From a bacterium (GTDB lineage: Bacteria > Desulfobacterota > Binatia > DP-6): a stretch of DNA of 64,000 nt. The position numbers and the translations under genes are program-made. Each line of letters starts with the position of its first letter. Positions within the stretch are counted from its first letter, which is position 1. The DNA is taken from assembly GCA_026129405.1 (NCBI GenBank), contig JAHCID010000004.1, positions 1 through 64,000 on the forward strand, written 5' to 3'. Below are positions 50,572 to 63,399 of this stretch, piece after piece. The notes beneath the pieces are model-generated. The model did not search any database and was not told the origin of the DNA. It saw nothing but the letters and a program-made list of their open reading frames with translations.

Positions 50572-51387
50572 TCAGAGCACCAGCAGGCCGCCGTCGACGC
50601 GCAGCTCGAGCCCGGCGACGTAGGCGGCCTCGTCGGAGAGCAGGAACACGGTGGCGTAGGCCACCTCCCACGCCGTGCCCTGTCGCCCGAAGGGAAGCCG
50701 GCGCGTGCGATCCGGCCGCTGCGCGGTGGCGAGGCGGCCGAGGCTGGTGTCGATGAGCCCCGGCACGACGGCGTTGACGCGCACGCCGCGTCGCATGCCC
50801 TCGCCGGTGGCGTGGCGCAGCAGCCCGGAGAGCCCGGCCTTGGAGGCGTCGTAGGCGGGGACGCGGCTGCCGGCGCGGTGGCCGGCCACGGACGAGACGA
50901 GGACGACCGCGCCGCCCTCCGGCAGCAGCGCCAGGCCGTGCTTCAGGCACAGGAAGTGGGAGCGCAGGTTGGTCGCGAGCACGAGGTCCCAGTCCTCGGC
51001 GCTCGTGCCCGCGAGGCCGAAGCCGCGCCCGATACCGAGGTTGCAGACGATCGCGTCGAGTCCCCCGAGCCCCGCCACGGCCTCCGTGAGCATGCGGGCG
51101 ACCTCGGCGTCGGAGGCGGCGTCGGCGGCGATGGCCAGCGCCGTGCCTCCTTCGAGGGTGCGGACCTCGTCCGCGGTCGCCTGCGCGCGTTCGGCGACGA
51201 GGTCCGCGCATGCGACCGCCGCCCCCTCGCGCGCCGCCAGTCGCGCGATCGCCTGACCGTTGCCGGGCGGCGGATCGGGCATGCCCCAGGTCTCGCGGCC
51301 GGCGCCGACGACGAGGACGTGCCGGCCGCGCAGCCGGCCGAGGCCGGGGGCGGTGCCGGCGCCGGCGGGGGAAAGCGGGATGGCCAT
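50572..51387 (-). CDS. Short-chain dehydrogenase/reductase with altered glycine motif
   Basis: About 271 residues. The fold is SDR, with VLVVGAGRETWGMPDPPPGN then GQAIARLAAREGAAVACADL at the cofactor site: the TGxxxGxG motif is stretched by an insertion (ETWGMPDPPPGN), as in some SDRs related to bacterial enzymes acting on bulky substrates. NLGIG replaces NNAG; catalytic residues are kept (VLVSSVAG, PAYDASKAG). RVNAVVPGLIDTS and YVAGLELRVDGG are typical. ATG 51387 is preferred to the GTG at 51393. It is convergent with the CAP-GH26 gene. Confidence 0.87.
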   Translation of the reverse strand: MAIPLSPAGAGTAPGLGRLRGRHVLVVGAGRETWGMPDPPPGNGQAIARLAAREGAAVACADLVAERAQATADEVRTLEGGTALAIAADAASDAEVARMLTEAVAGLGGLDAIVCNLGIGRGFGLAGTSAEDWDLVLATNLRSHFLCLKHGLALLPEGGAVVLVSSVAGHRAGSRVPAYDASKAGLSGLLRHATGEGMRRGVRVNAVVPGLIDTSLGRLATAQRPDRTRRLPFGRQGTAWEVAYATVFLLSDEAAYVAGLELRVDGGLLVL

Positions 51388-51419
51388 GCCCACCTGTTAG
51401 CCCGCAGGGGCCCGGGCCG

Positions 51420-52064
51420 TCACGCCTCGTGGGCGGCCGGGAGGGCCACCACGAACGGCTGCTGCACGAGCCGGAAGGGCTCCAGCGCCTCGCAGCGCTC
51501 CGCATGCGCCGCCAGCGCGGGATGGGCATCCGCGTCGAACACGCCCGGATGCGCCTCGTGCACGAAGCGCAGCGCGCACGCGACCGCGACGTCCGCGTGC
51601 CCGAGCGCCTCGCCGAACCACCACGGCCCTGGCCCGGCCGCGCGCTCGGCTTCGAGCACGCGCAGGACGTCGCCGATCTGCGCCCGGCAGCGCGCCGTCC
51701 ACAGCGGCGTGCTGCGGGCGTGGAGCACGCGCTCGTAGACCAGCGCCACGGCCTTGTCCGCGAGCCCCGATGCCAGCGCGCACGCCTTCTGGGCCGCGCG
51801 GCGCTCCGGACCTGCCGGCGCGATCAGCGCCCGGCCCGCGCCCACCTGCTGATCGAGGGCGTCGAGGATGGCGCTGGTCTCGATCAGCACCTCGCCGTCG
51901 TCCAGGACGAGTGTCGGCACCCGGCGCAGCGGGTTGTATGCGGCGATCGCCTCCGCGTCGCCGAAGACCGACCAGGGACGGTGCTCGAAGCCGATGCCGT
52001 AGAGGTGCAGCGCGATGCCGACGCGGCGGACGAAGGGGGAATCGTACTGGCCGATCAACAGCAT
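51420..52064 (-). CDS. Glutathione S-transferase family protein
   Basis: A 214-residue GST. The N-terminal thioredoxin-like domain has LLIGQYDSPFVRRVGIALHL, YNPLRRVPTLVLDDGEVLIE (cis-Pro in VPTL) and TSAILDAL; the helical C-terminal domain ends with WWFGEALGHADVAVACALRF, the N-capping Asp motif of GSTs. The Ser in YDSPF is at the position of the catalytic residue. It may conjugate or reduce electrophiles, or isomerise a ring-cleavage intermediate. ATG 52064 begins at the thioredoxin-fold consensus. Confidence 0.9.
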   Translation of the reverse strand: MLLIGQYDSPFVRRVGIALHLYGIGFEHRPWSVFGDAEAIAAYNPLRRVPTLVLDDGEVLIETSAILDALDQQVGAGRALIAPAGPERRAAQKACALASGLADKAVALVYERVLHARSTPLWTARCRAQIGDVLRVLEAERAAGPGPWWFGEALGHADVAVACALRFVHEAHPGVFDADAHPALAAHAERCEALEPFRLVQQPFVVALPAAHEA

Positions 52065-52072
52065 GTCGTCTG

Positions 52073-52306
52073 CTAGGGCGGGTGCCGGACCCATGCAAGC
52101 CGCTGCACGATCGCGCCGTCGTCTCCGACGACGAATACGGGAAGATGCGCGCGCATGGTCGCGGTCCTGGCCGCGACCATCGCCGCGGTACCCGGCTGCT
52201 CGTACTGGCGGGCCTGCCTGGTAGCGATGCGGCGTCCGCGAGCTGGAGGGACGCCGCCCGGGTAGCCGTTGTGGGCACGGCGAACGCCCCGACCGCGCGC
52301 GGCCAT
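52073..52306 (-). CDS. Possible small protein of unknown function
   Basis: A 77-codon frame with ATG 52306 and TAG at 52073-52075. The C-terminal half (RQARQYEQPGTAAMVAARTA, TMRAHLPVFVVGDDGAIVQR) reads like real protein, with a short beta-turn-beta pattern, while the first part is Arg-rich. It fills the gap between two GST-like genes on the same strand and ends nine bases before the next start. I cannot identify it, and it may be a fragment. Confidence 0.35.
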   Translation of the reverse strand: MAARGRGVRRAHNGYPGGVPPARGRRIATRQARQYEQPGTAAMVAARTATMRAHLPVFVVGDDGAIVQRLAWVRHPP

Positions 52307-52443
52307 GCCCGTGCCGGCCGTGACGCAGCTCCTCCACGACCTCGAACATCTCCTCCGCGGTGGCGCGATCGGCACGGCGAGAATACCAGCGCCGCCGCCG
52401 CGCGATGCTCGAGACGAGTTCGGCCGCCGCGCGATGCGGCCGC

Positions 52444-53502
52444 TCACGCTCCGGCGCGGAATGGCTGGTTGTCGGCCGGCCGCGGCGGCGCCGCCGGGTC
52501 GGGGATCGCCGTCGCCTGGTCGGTGTGGTCGGCGAGCCAGCGCAGGATGCCGGCGCGCTCCAGCAGCGTATCGAGCGCCGGGCTGCGTGCGGCCACGTAG
52601 CGCGCCATGAGGATGCCGCGGGCGACGTCGAGGAAGTTCGTGGTCGCGATCTCGGCCGTCACGCCCGACGCGAAGTCGACCGTGGCGGCGCCGGCGCGGG
52701 TCGCGCGCGTGACCCAGGGGAGGTAGTGGCGGCCGGTCTCGGCGAGGAGGGCGACGAGCGTGTCGGGCAGCGCGCCGGCGTCGAGCCAGGCGCCGGCGGG
52801 CCGCCGCTCCGGCGCGAGGAACGCGTGCGTGTACGCGACCATCTCCGGCGCTGCGTCCTCGACCCAGCGGCAGCACAGCGGGTCGCCGAGGAAGTGCGCG
52901 ACGTTGCCGCCGAAGAGCGCGAAGTCGGCGAGCGACGGCCGCCCGCCGAGGACGCCGCCGTGGATCGCGACGTGCGCGCCGAGCGCGCGCTGCCAGGGCA
53001 GCAGCGACTCGGTGACCCACGCGTCGACGTTGGCGGGGGTCACGCCGAGGCGCGGCAGGCAGGCCGTCATTGCGCCCGTCACCAGCTCGCGCGTCGCGCC
53101 GACGCCGATGCCCGTCTCGAGTGCGCCCTCGCGCGCGATGTCCCAGCTGCCCGACGCCGCGTTCTCCGGGAAGAGCCAGCGCGTGCCGACGGCGTGGCGG
53201 TAGAGCCATTCGTCGGCGAAGTCGTCGAGCAGGAAGGCGAGGAAGGCGAGCAGCGGGTCGTCCGGGACGACGCTCGCGCCGGGATGGCGGCGCTCGAGAT
53301 GCAGGATGACCGCCGTCGAGTCCCAGATGCGCGTGCCGTCGGGGGTCGTGACGACGGGGATGCCGCCGTTCCAGCCGTCCTGCCGGGCCTCGAGGTTGGC
53401 GCCGATGCTCGGGCGGAGCCGCCACGGTAGGCCCTTGTGGTCGAGGTATCCGGTGACCTTGCGCGTGAAGTAGGACGGCGTCAGGCCGTGGACGACGTAC
53501 AT
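52444..53502 (-). CDS. Glutathione S-transferase-like protein
   Basis: About 352 residues, longer than ordinary GSTs. The N-terminus is a GST thioredoxin fold: YVVHGLTPSYFTRKVTGYLD, GGIPVVTTPDGTRIWDSTAV then ILHLERRH. The helical domain has HGGVLGGRPSLADFALFGGN with the N-capping box. The C-terminal ~120 residues form an extra helical region (VAYTHAFLAPERRPAGAWLD, LLAETGRHYLPW). Large GST-like proteins of this kind occur in catabolic gene groups. Function is unknown beyond the fold. It is followed, on the same strand, by a possible small gene and the second GST. Confidence 0.83.
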   Translation of the reverse strand: MYVVHGLTPSYFTRKVTGYLDHKGLPWRLRPSIGANLEARQDGWNGGIPVVTTPDGTRIWDSTAVILHLERRHPGASVVPDDPLLAFLAFLLDDFADEWLYRHAVGTRWLFPENAASGSWDIAREGALETGIGVGATRELVTGAMTACLPRLGVTPANVDAWVTESLLPWQRALGAHVAIHGGVLGGRPSLADFALFGGNVAHFLGDPLCCRWVEDAAPEMVAYTHAFLAPERRPAGAWLDAGALPDTLVALLAETGRHYLPWVTRATRAGAATVDFASGVTAEIATTNFLDVARGILMARYVAARSPALDTLLERAGILRWLADHTDQATAIPDPAAPPRPADNQPFRAGA

Positions 53503-53534
53503 CGCCGCTCGTGTAGGCCGGGCGGGCGGTCGGC

Positions 53535-54290
53535 TCAAGGCCGGCGCAGTGCGACGCGCAGCTGGTCGTAGGCGAAGATCGTGCCGCCCGCCCAGCGGTC
53601 GAGCACGTCGGCGATGAAGGCGTCGATCAGGTCCGCCGGCAGCTCGCCGGTCCAGGCGACGAAGGTCGCGTGCGCGAAGCGCGCGAAGGCCGCGCGGCTG
53701 CCGAAGTCGAACGCTCCCTCCAGCACCTCGAGCCGCTCGATCGCGAAGCCGGCCGACTCGGCGAGCGCGGCGAAGGCCCCGGGATACGGATGTGCGAACG
53801 GCGTGCGGTGCGCGGGGAGCTGCGCCGTCCAGGGCGGCGAGGCGGCGACCGCCTCGATCGCGTCCTCGAGCGACCGGCGCTGCGTGCGCGGCACCAGCTG
53901 GAGCAGGGCGCGGCCGCCCGGCCGCAGCGCCGCGTGGATCGCGCGCAGGGCCGCGTCCTGCTCGTGCACCCAGTGCAGGGCATTGAACGAGACGACGCGA
54001 TCGAAGGCCCCGGCGTGCCCGAGCGTCCGGGCGTCGCCGACCTCGAAGGCCAGGTTCGGCGCGGCATGCGTCCGCGCCGCGAACGCGATCATGTCGTGCG
54101 ACGGATCGACGCCGAGCACGCGCCCCGACGGCGTGCGCGCCGCGATCGCGGCGGTGACGCGGCCGTCGCCGCAGCCCACGTCGAGCACGTGCTCGCCGTC
54201 GGCGAGCGTCACGGCGCCGAGGGCGGCGGCGGCGAGCTCCTGCTGGAGCCGCGAGACGGCCTCGTACTCGGCGCCCTGCCACTCCGTCAT
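53535..54290 (-). CDS. Class I SAM-dependent methyltransferase
   Basis: A 251-residue methyltransferase: HVLDVGCGDGRVTAAIAART (motif I), VLGVDPSHDMI (acidic end of strand beta-2), VGDARTLGHAGAFDRVVSFN (motifs II/III) and LHWVHEQDAALRAIHAALRP. It resembles trans-aconitate methyltransferase-like enzymes (methyltransferase 11/25 group). It starts seven bases after the P450 stop, so the two are co-transcribed. A small acid or hydroxyl could be the acceptor; this is not shown by the sequence. Confidence 0.9.
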   Translation of the reverse strand: MTEWQGAEYEAVSRLQQELAAAALGAVTLADGEHVLDVGCGDGRVTAAIAARTPSGRVLGVDPSHDMIAFAARTHAAPNLAFEVGDARTLGHAGAFDRVVSFNALHWVHEQDAALRAIHAALRPGGRALLQLVPRTQRRSLEDAIEAVAASPPWTAQLPAHRTPFAHPYPGAFAALAESAGFAIERLEVLEGAFDFGSRAAFARFAHATFVAWTGELPADLIDAFIADVLDRWAGGTIFAYDQLRVALRRP

Positions 54291-54296
54291 GACGTG

Positions 54297-55511
54297 CTAT
54301 GCCGCCCGGAAGCGCAGCGGCAGGCGCCCCGGCACCCGGAACAGCGACGGCCCCCACGTCACCGTCGGCTCGACGAGCGCGAGGTCGGTGAAGCGCTGCA
54401 CGAGGCCGCCGATCGCGAGCTGCCCCTCCAGGCGTGCGAGGTGCGCGCCGAGGCAGAAGTGCGGCCCCCCGCCGAACGCGAGGTGGGGGTTGGGATCGCG
54501 CCCGACGTCGAGTCGGTCGGGGTCCGCGAAGACCGCAGGGTCGCGGTTGGCGCTGGCGAGCATGGCCCAGATGCGCGCGTCCTTCGGGATCACGACGTCG
54601 CCGAAGGCGAGGTCCTCGTGCGCGACGCGCCCGGTGAGGACGATGGGCCCGTCGAAGCGCAGGCACTCCTCGAGCGCCGACCTCGTCAGCTCCGGCTGCG
54701 CGCGCAGCAGGGCCAGCTGGTCGGGATGGCGGACCAGCGCGCGGACGCCGTTGGCGATGAGCCCGATCGTGGTCTCGAAGCCGGCGATGAGCAGCCCGAT
54801 CGCCTGCGAGAGCAGCTCGCTCGGGCTCAGATGGTCGCCCGCCTCCTCGGCGCGGATCAGCTCGGAGAGGATGTCGTCGCCCAGGCGCTCGCGGCGTGCG
54901 GCGACCAGCTCCTGGAAATACATGGCGAGCTGCATGGCCGCGGTCTGCGTCTCCGCCAGCTGCTCGGGCGTGAGGAACGACGACGCCAGCGCGTGCGTGG
55001 CCTTCGCCGTCCACACCGTGAAGCGGTCGCGGTCCGCGACCGGCACGCCCATCATCTCGCAGATCACCGTCGAGGGAACGGGCAGCGCGAGGTCGGCGAC
55101 GACGTCCATCTCGCCACGCGGCGCGACGCGGTCGAGGCACTCGTCGACGATGCGGGCGACGTTGGCTTCGAGCGCGGCGATGGCGCGCGGGGTGAAGGCC
55201 CGGCTGACGAGCTTGCGCAGGCGCGTGTGCGCCGGCGGGTCGCGCTGGAGCATGAACTCGCGCGGCCCGGTGAGCGACTCGTCGACGCCCGGCAGGGCGC
55301 CGTCGGTGGTGCGGACGCCGACCGGCGAGTCGTGCAGCAGCCGATCGACGTCGGCGTATCGCGTCACGCGCCAGATGCCGGCGGGCGTCAGGTGGATCGG
55401 CGCCGTGTCGCGCAGCCGCGCGAGCAGCGGATACGGGTCGTCGCGAAACTCCTGGCTGAAGGGGTGACAGCCGAACCAGGGATCGCCGCCGGTAGCCGTG
55501 GGGTTCCGCAT
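54297..55511 (-). CDS. Cytochrome P450
   Basis: A 404-residue bacterial P450: helix I IGLLIAGFETTIGLIANGV (A-G-x-E-T-T), ExxR in LEECLRFDG, and the haem loop FGGGPHFCLGAHLARLEG with the axial Cys. It is only moderately similar to the P450 at 17453-18679 and probably has a different substrate. It resembles broad-range CYP107/CYP109-like hydroxylases, which is inference. The 3' neighbour is a methyltransferase. There is no TTGACRAACNNNCGTTYR site upstream, so it seems not to share the regulon of the first P450. Confidence 0.93.
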   Translation of the reverse strand: MRNPTATGGDPWFGCHPFSQEFRDDPYPLLARLRDTAPIHLTPAGIWRVTRYADVDRLLHDSPVGVRTTDGALPGVDESLTGPREFMLQRDPPAHTRLRKLVSRAFTPRAIAALEANVARIVDECLDRVAPRGEMDVVADLALPVPSTVICEMMGVPVADRDRFTVWTAKATHALASSFLTPEQLAETQTAAMQLAMYFQELVAARRERLGDDILSELIRAEEAGDHLSPSELLSQAIGLLIAGFETTIGLIANGVRALVRHPDQLALLRAQPELTRSALEECLRFDGPIVLTGRVAHEDLAFGDVVIPKDARIWAMLASANRDPAVFADPDRLDVGRDPNPHLAFGGGPHFCLGAHLARLEGQLAIGGLVQRFTDLALVEPTVTWGPSLFRVPGRLPLRFRAA

Positions 55512-55551
55512 GGGGCCCGTCTCACCACGGCCGTCCGGCCCTCACAAGCAT

Positions 55552-55581
55552 GGGCCCGGCCGTTCTCGGCCGGCCGGGCCC
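55552..55581 (-). terminator. Hairpin between the small gene and the P450 gene
   Basis: GGGCCCGGCCG (55552-55562) and CGGCCGGGCCC (55571-55581) are perfect 11-bp complements around an eight-base loop, just after the stop of the gene at 55588. No clear U-tract follows. Confidence 0.5.
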
Positions 55582-55587
55582 GTGCAT

Positions 55588-55977
55588 TCAGGCGGCGTTG
55601 CGGCCGTCGGCCTGCGGCTCGGGGGCCGGTGCCGGGGTCGTCTTCTCGATACGCGGCGCCAGACGCCGCGCGCGGCTGCGCAGCCAGTCGCCGTCGATGC
55701 CCAGCTGGTTCGTGACCCAGCGGAACGAGAACGGCGACTCCGCGTCCGAGGCGATCCAGGCGCGCGCCTCGTCACGCTCGGCGTCGCGGCTGCGGCCGGA
55801 GGCGTCGAGCAGGGCGCGCTCGAGCACCGCCAGCACCAGGCGGCGGCACGGGTCGTCCGGCGGGGCGGCGCCTGCCATCTGGCTCGGGAGAAGCAGGTCG
55901 GGCTGGAAAACCGTGCCGGTGGGGTCGGTGGGGAGGGACCGATCGATCTCCTTCGTGGGCTCGTCGTGGTGTTGCAC
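55588..55977 (-). CDS. Small hypothetical protein
   Basis: About 129 residues from the GTG at 55977. The N-terminus is polar; the middle (PCRRLVLAVLERALLDASGR, SRDAERDEARAWIASDAESP, FSFRWVTNQLGIDGDWLRSR) is a compact helical domain with a conserved-looking A-W-I-x-S-D and F-S-F pattern that I have seen as a recurring theme in hypothetical proteins of deltaproteobacterial-type genomes. The tail is Pro/Ala-rich. It could be a small DNA-binding regulator (the last helices resemble an HTH), but that is a guess. The start is uncertain. Confidence 0.55.
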   Translation of the reverse strand: MQHHDEPTKEIDRSLPTDPTGTVFQPDLLLPSQMAGAAPPDDPCRRLVLAVLERALLDASGRSRDAERDEARAWIASDAESPFSFRWVTNQLGIDGDWLRSRARRLAPRIEKTTPAPAPEPQADGRNAA

Positions 55978-56059
55978 GCGGGCGAGGTAATCATTCCGGC
56001 GCGCTATGGCCAGCCCGCGTCTGCGCAGAAGGCGCTCGCAGCGGCCTCCGGCACGCCGA

Positions 56060-57833
56060 TCAGGGTGCCGGCAGCGCCGCGACCACGGCCGTTCCCGGGC
56101 CCTTCTCCACGCGGAAGCGCATGTGCACCGGCTGCCCCTGCACCTCCCAGGAGGCGACGTAGTCGCCGAGCGTCGCACGCAGCTCGACCACGCCGGTGGC
56201 GTCGGCGGTGAGGCTCGCGCGCGTGCGCCAGCGGTCGTTCAGCAGCGACGCCACCGCGGCGCCGTGGCGGGTGAGGGAGCCGTCGTCGTCCCACAGCCCG
56301 TGGTGGAGGTGATTGCGGGCGTTCACCGCGTTCCACAGGCCCCAGAACACGATCTGGTCCACCGCCGGATGGCCCCACCAGACGCGCATCAGCGCCTCGG
56401 CCTGCGCCGCGCGCAGCTCGGGCGCGTCGGGGGCGACGAAGTTCACCTCGGTCATGTGGATCGGTAGGCCCGTCTCGGCGAGCGTCTCGAGCGCCGCCGC
56501 GTAGTCGTCGATGCGCGTGCGCCGTGAGAGGTCGGCGGTCCCGCCGGCGTAGACGATGCCCGGGACGAAATGGGCCTGTTGGCCGATGGCATGGATCGGC
56601 ACGCCGGCCGCGCGCAGGGTGCGCACGCGATCGCGCACGTCGGCGGCGCTCGGACCCGGAAGGCCGGTGAAGACCTCGGTGATCCACTCGTTGAAGACGA
56701 GCTGGCAGCCGGGGTCGATGGCGTGCACCCAGGCGTAGATCTCGGGCAGGATCTCGACGCCGAGCCGGTCCATCAGGAACGGCGTGAACAGATTCAGGGT
56801 CTCGTTGGTGACGTCCCAGACGTCGATGCGGCCGCGGTAGCGGGAGACGGTCGCCTCGACGTACGCCTTCAGGTAGCCGCGCAGCTCCGCGCGCTGTGCG
56901 AGCGTCAGGGTCGGGTTCGGGAAGCGCTCGCGGATCCACACCGGCACGCCGGAGCCGCTCGAGAACGGCGGGACGTTGCCCCAGAAGAGCGTATGCCCCT
57001 TCACGGGGAACGCCTGTCCCGCGGCCCAGGTGATCTCGGAGTCGGCGAGCTCGAACGCGAAGCGATCCGGCGTCGGCTGCGCCGTCCGCCACTTCATGCC
57101 GGTCTCCATGACGACGAAGTTCGCGTGCTTCTGGGCGAGGTCGGTGTAGAACGCGAGCTCGCCGGGCGCGTTCACGAACTCGCGCAGGTCGATGGGGAAG
57201 CCGAAGGCGAAGCCGTGACGCGTCTGCGTGACGGTCACGGTCGCGCCCGGTGCGCCGACCCACAGCCGCAGCGGGCGCGAGCGCAGCGTCGCGGCGCGCG
57301 CGTCCGCGGCGGCGACGACGGCCTGCTCGGCGCCGTCGAGCAGCAGCGCGAGATCGGCCGGCTCGCCGGCCGGCAGGTCGGGCAGGGTCGCCGTCCCCGT
57401 CTCGGCGTGCGCGACGGCGTAGCCGCACGACGCTTCGCCGGCGGCGCGGGCGCGCTCGCAGCCGAGGGAGCAGTGGAGGTCCCTGCGGTCGCAGCGGGCG
57501 CGGCATCCCTGGTACGCGGCGCGGGCGGCGCTGCGGCAGCCGCGAGTCGTTGCCGCACAGCTGGCGTCAGCCGCGGCGCAGGCGACGGCGCAGGCGTCGA
57601 CGGCGCGGCAGTCGGCCTTTCGCGGTCGTGCGCGCCGCGCGGCATGCCGCGCGACAGGTCGCGATCACGGGACGCTCCCCGAGCCGCGTGCAGTTGCCGT
57701 CGCAGGCGCGCGCCGCCCAGGCCGCGGCGGCGCCGCAGGCGCTGCGCACGGCGCGGCAGGTGGGGCCGGCCGCCGACGCCGACGAGGACGGCGCGGCGAC
57801 GAGCAGGGCGACGACGAGGGTGAGGACGGACAT
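56060..57833 (-). pseudogene. GH10 xylanase with Cys-rich N-terminus, split by a frameshift
   Basis: ATG 57833 opens a signal peptide (MSVLTLVVALLVAAPSSSAS) and a Cys-rich region (PTCRAVRSACG, ACDGNCTRLGER, TCRAACRAAR). Near 57620-57650 the coding signal moves to the next frame and continues KADCRAVDACAVACAAADAS, YQGCRARCDRRDLHCSLGCE, then a beta-rich linker. A GH10 endo-beta-1,4-xylanase barrel follows: KGHTLFWGN, WDVTNETLNLF (acid/base Glu) and IHMTEVNFVAPD (nucleophile Glu), WGLWNAVN. The last 392 codons (from GTG 57238) are intact and retain both catalytic glutamates. One indel, real or an assembly error, separates the two parts. Confidence 0.7.
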
Positions 57834-58074
57834 CTGCGGCAGGTTCACGCGGCACAGCGAACCACGCGCGCCTCCGGGCGCGCAACGAAAGACCGCCGTC
57901 GCCGGCGACGGCCGTGGCGGCGCGGTGCCGTTCGGGGGAGCCTTCGGGCGTCGATCGGGGCGTCGCTCGCTCGCCGTGAGGGGGGAGCGCCGTCGAGGCG
58001 TTCGGCCGCGACCCCCCTCGACAGGACCCACGATCGGCGCATGGTGGCCCCACCGACGCTCGCGGGAGGGGCTC

Positions 58075-59430
58075 ATGCGGACCGTTCGGGGACTTCGCGC
58101 CATCACCGCCGTGGTGGTGTGTCTCGTGCCGGGACTGGCCAGGGCGAGCGGCTTCGCGCTGACGGAGCACGGGGGGCGCGGGCTCGGCAGCGCCTGGGCC
58201 GGCGAGGCGGCCGTCGCCGAGGACGCCCGCACCATCTACTTCAACCCGGCGGGCATGACGCTGCTGCGCGGCACGAACCTCGTCGGCGGCATGGCGGGCA
58301 TCCGTACCTGGGGCACGTTCGACGACGAGGGCTCGCATCTGAACCCGATCGCCGGCGGCGGCCGGCTGCGCGGCAGCGACGGCGGCAACGGCGGCGCGCT
58401 CGGTGCCGTGCCGTCGTTATACGTCTCGCACCAGCTGCTCGACCGCCTCTGGATCGGGCTCGGCGTCGACGCCCCGTTCGGGCTCCGCACCGCCTGGGAG
58501 CCCGAGTGGGTCGGCCGCTACAACGCCGTCGTCTCGGACCTCAAATCCGTCAACGTCAACCCGAGCCTCGCCGTGCGCGTGCTGGATCGGCTCTCCCTGG
58601 GCGCCGGCCTCAACGTGCAGTACGCGCACGCGAAGCTCACCAACTTCCTCGACCTGGGGACGCTCTGCATCGAGCAGGGGCTGACGCCGGAGCTGTGCAC
58701 CGCCGCCGGGGTGCCGCCGCAGGGGGCGGACGCGTTCGTGAAGATCGTCGGCAGCAGCTGGGGCGTGGGCTGGAATCTGGGTGCCATGTGGGAGCCGCGC
58801 AGCGGCACCCGCGTCGGCCTCACCTATCGGTCCCGCGTCCAGCACGTGCTCGAGGGCGACGCCGACTTCAGCGTGCCGCCGCAGGCGCGCGCGCTGGTGC
58901 GGCCGACCGGGCAGCTGCGCGACACCACCGGCAAGGCGCCGGTCGAGTTCCCGGACTCGGCCTCGCTGGCGGCGTTCCAGCAGATCACGAAGCGGCTCGC
59001 GGTCATGGGTGACGTCACCTGGACGCACTGGGACCGCTTCCAGACGCTCTACGTGAACTTCGCCAACCCGAAGCAGACCGACTTCAGCGCGCCCGAGCAC
59101 TGGCGCGACAGCTTCCGCGTCGCGCTCGGCATGCGCTACGACGCCACCGAGCGCTGGAGCCTGCGCGCCGGCTTCGCGTGGGACGAGACGGTGATCTCGA
59201 GCCCGCGCTTCCGCGACCCGCGCATCCCGGACAACGACCGCTACTGGCTCGCCTTCGGCGCCGGCTACCAGGTGACGCCGGCGTTCCGCCTCGACGCCGG
59301 ATACGCCCACATCTTCATCCCCGACGCCTCGACCCGGAACCGCGATGCGGTGACGGGCAACGTGCTGAAGGGCGAGTTCTCGGCGATGGCCGATCTCGTC
59401 GCCTTCCAGGCGACGCTGACCTTCGACTGA
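58075..59430 (+). CDS. OmpP1/FadL/TodX family outer-membrane transporter
   Basis: A 451-residue outer-membrane beta-barrel. Signal peptide RAITAVVVCLVPGLARA, then the FadL N-terminal hatch start SGFALTEHGGRGLGSAWAGE and the NPA motif IYFNPAGMTLL. Aromatic-alternating strands run to the C-terminus (DRYWLAFGAGYQVTPAFRLD, AYAHIFIPD in the form YAHIFIPD), ending ATLTFD with the C-terminal aromatic needed for barrel assembly. It imports fatty acids or other hydrophobic compounds. ATG 58075 follows GGGAGGGG. This fits the lipid-catabolic content of the window. Confidence 0.93.
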   Translation: MRTVRGLRAITAVVVCLVPGLARASGFALTEHGGRGLGSAWAGEAAVAEDARTIYFNPAGMTLLRGTNLVGGMAGIRTWGTFDDEGSHLNPIAGGGRLRGSDGGNGGALGAVPSLYVSHQLLDRLWIGLGVDAPFGLRTAWEPEWVGRYNAVVSDLKSVNVNPSLAVRVLDRLSLGAGLNVQYAHAKLTNFLDLGTLCIEQGLTPELCTAAGVPPQGADAFVKIVGSSWGVGWNLGAMWEPRSGTRVGLTYRSRVQHVLEGDADFSVPPQARALVRPTGQLRDTTGKAPVEFPDSASLAAFQQITKRLAVMGDVTWTHWDRFQTLYVNFANPKQTDFSAPEHWRDSFRVALGMRYDATERWSLRAGFAWDETVISSPRFRDPRIPDNDRYWLAFGAGYQVTPAFRLDAGYAHIFIPDASTRNRDAVTGNVLKGEFSAMADLVAFQATLTFD

Positions 59431-59452
59431 CGGGCGGCCCGGAAGCCGCCCG
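59431..59452 (+). terminator. Hairpin directly after the FadL gene
   Basis: CGGGCGGC (59431-59438) and GCCGCCCG (59445-59452) form an 8-bp stem with a six-base loop starting at the base after the stop codon. Confidence 0.5.
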
Positions 59453-59494
59453 CTGGTCGAAGGGACGTCCGCTCAGGATTCCTTTAGGGCTTCC

Positions 59495-63271
<3,777 letters not shown>

Positions 63272-63399
63272 CGCATGGACCCCCCTCTATGGATCGCGGT
63301 GGTCGCTCTACCCGGATGCAACGGCGGGCGTCCAGCGTTTTCCACGTCGCCGCTCGCCGTGCGGCGCGGGTACGGTCCCCGCACGCGGACCCGCCGCGC

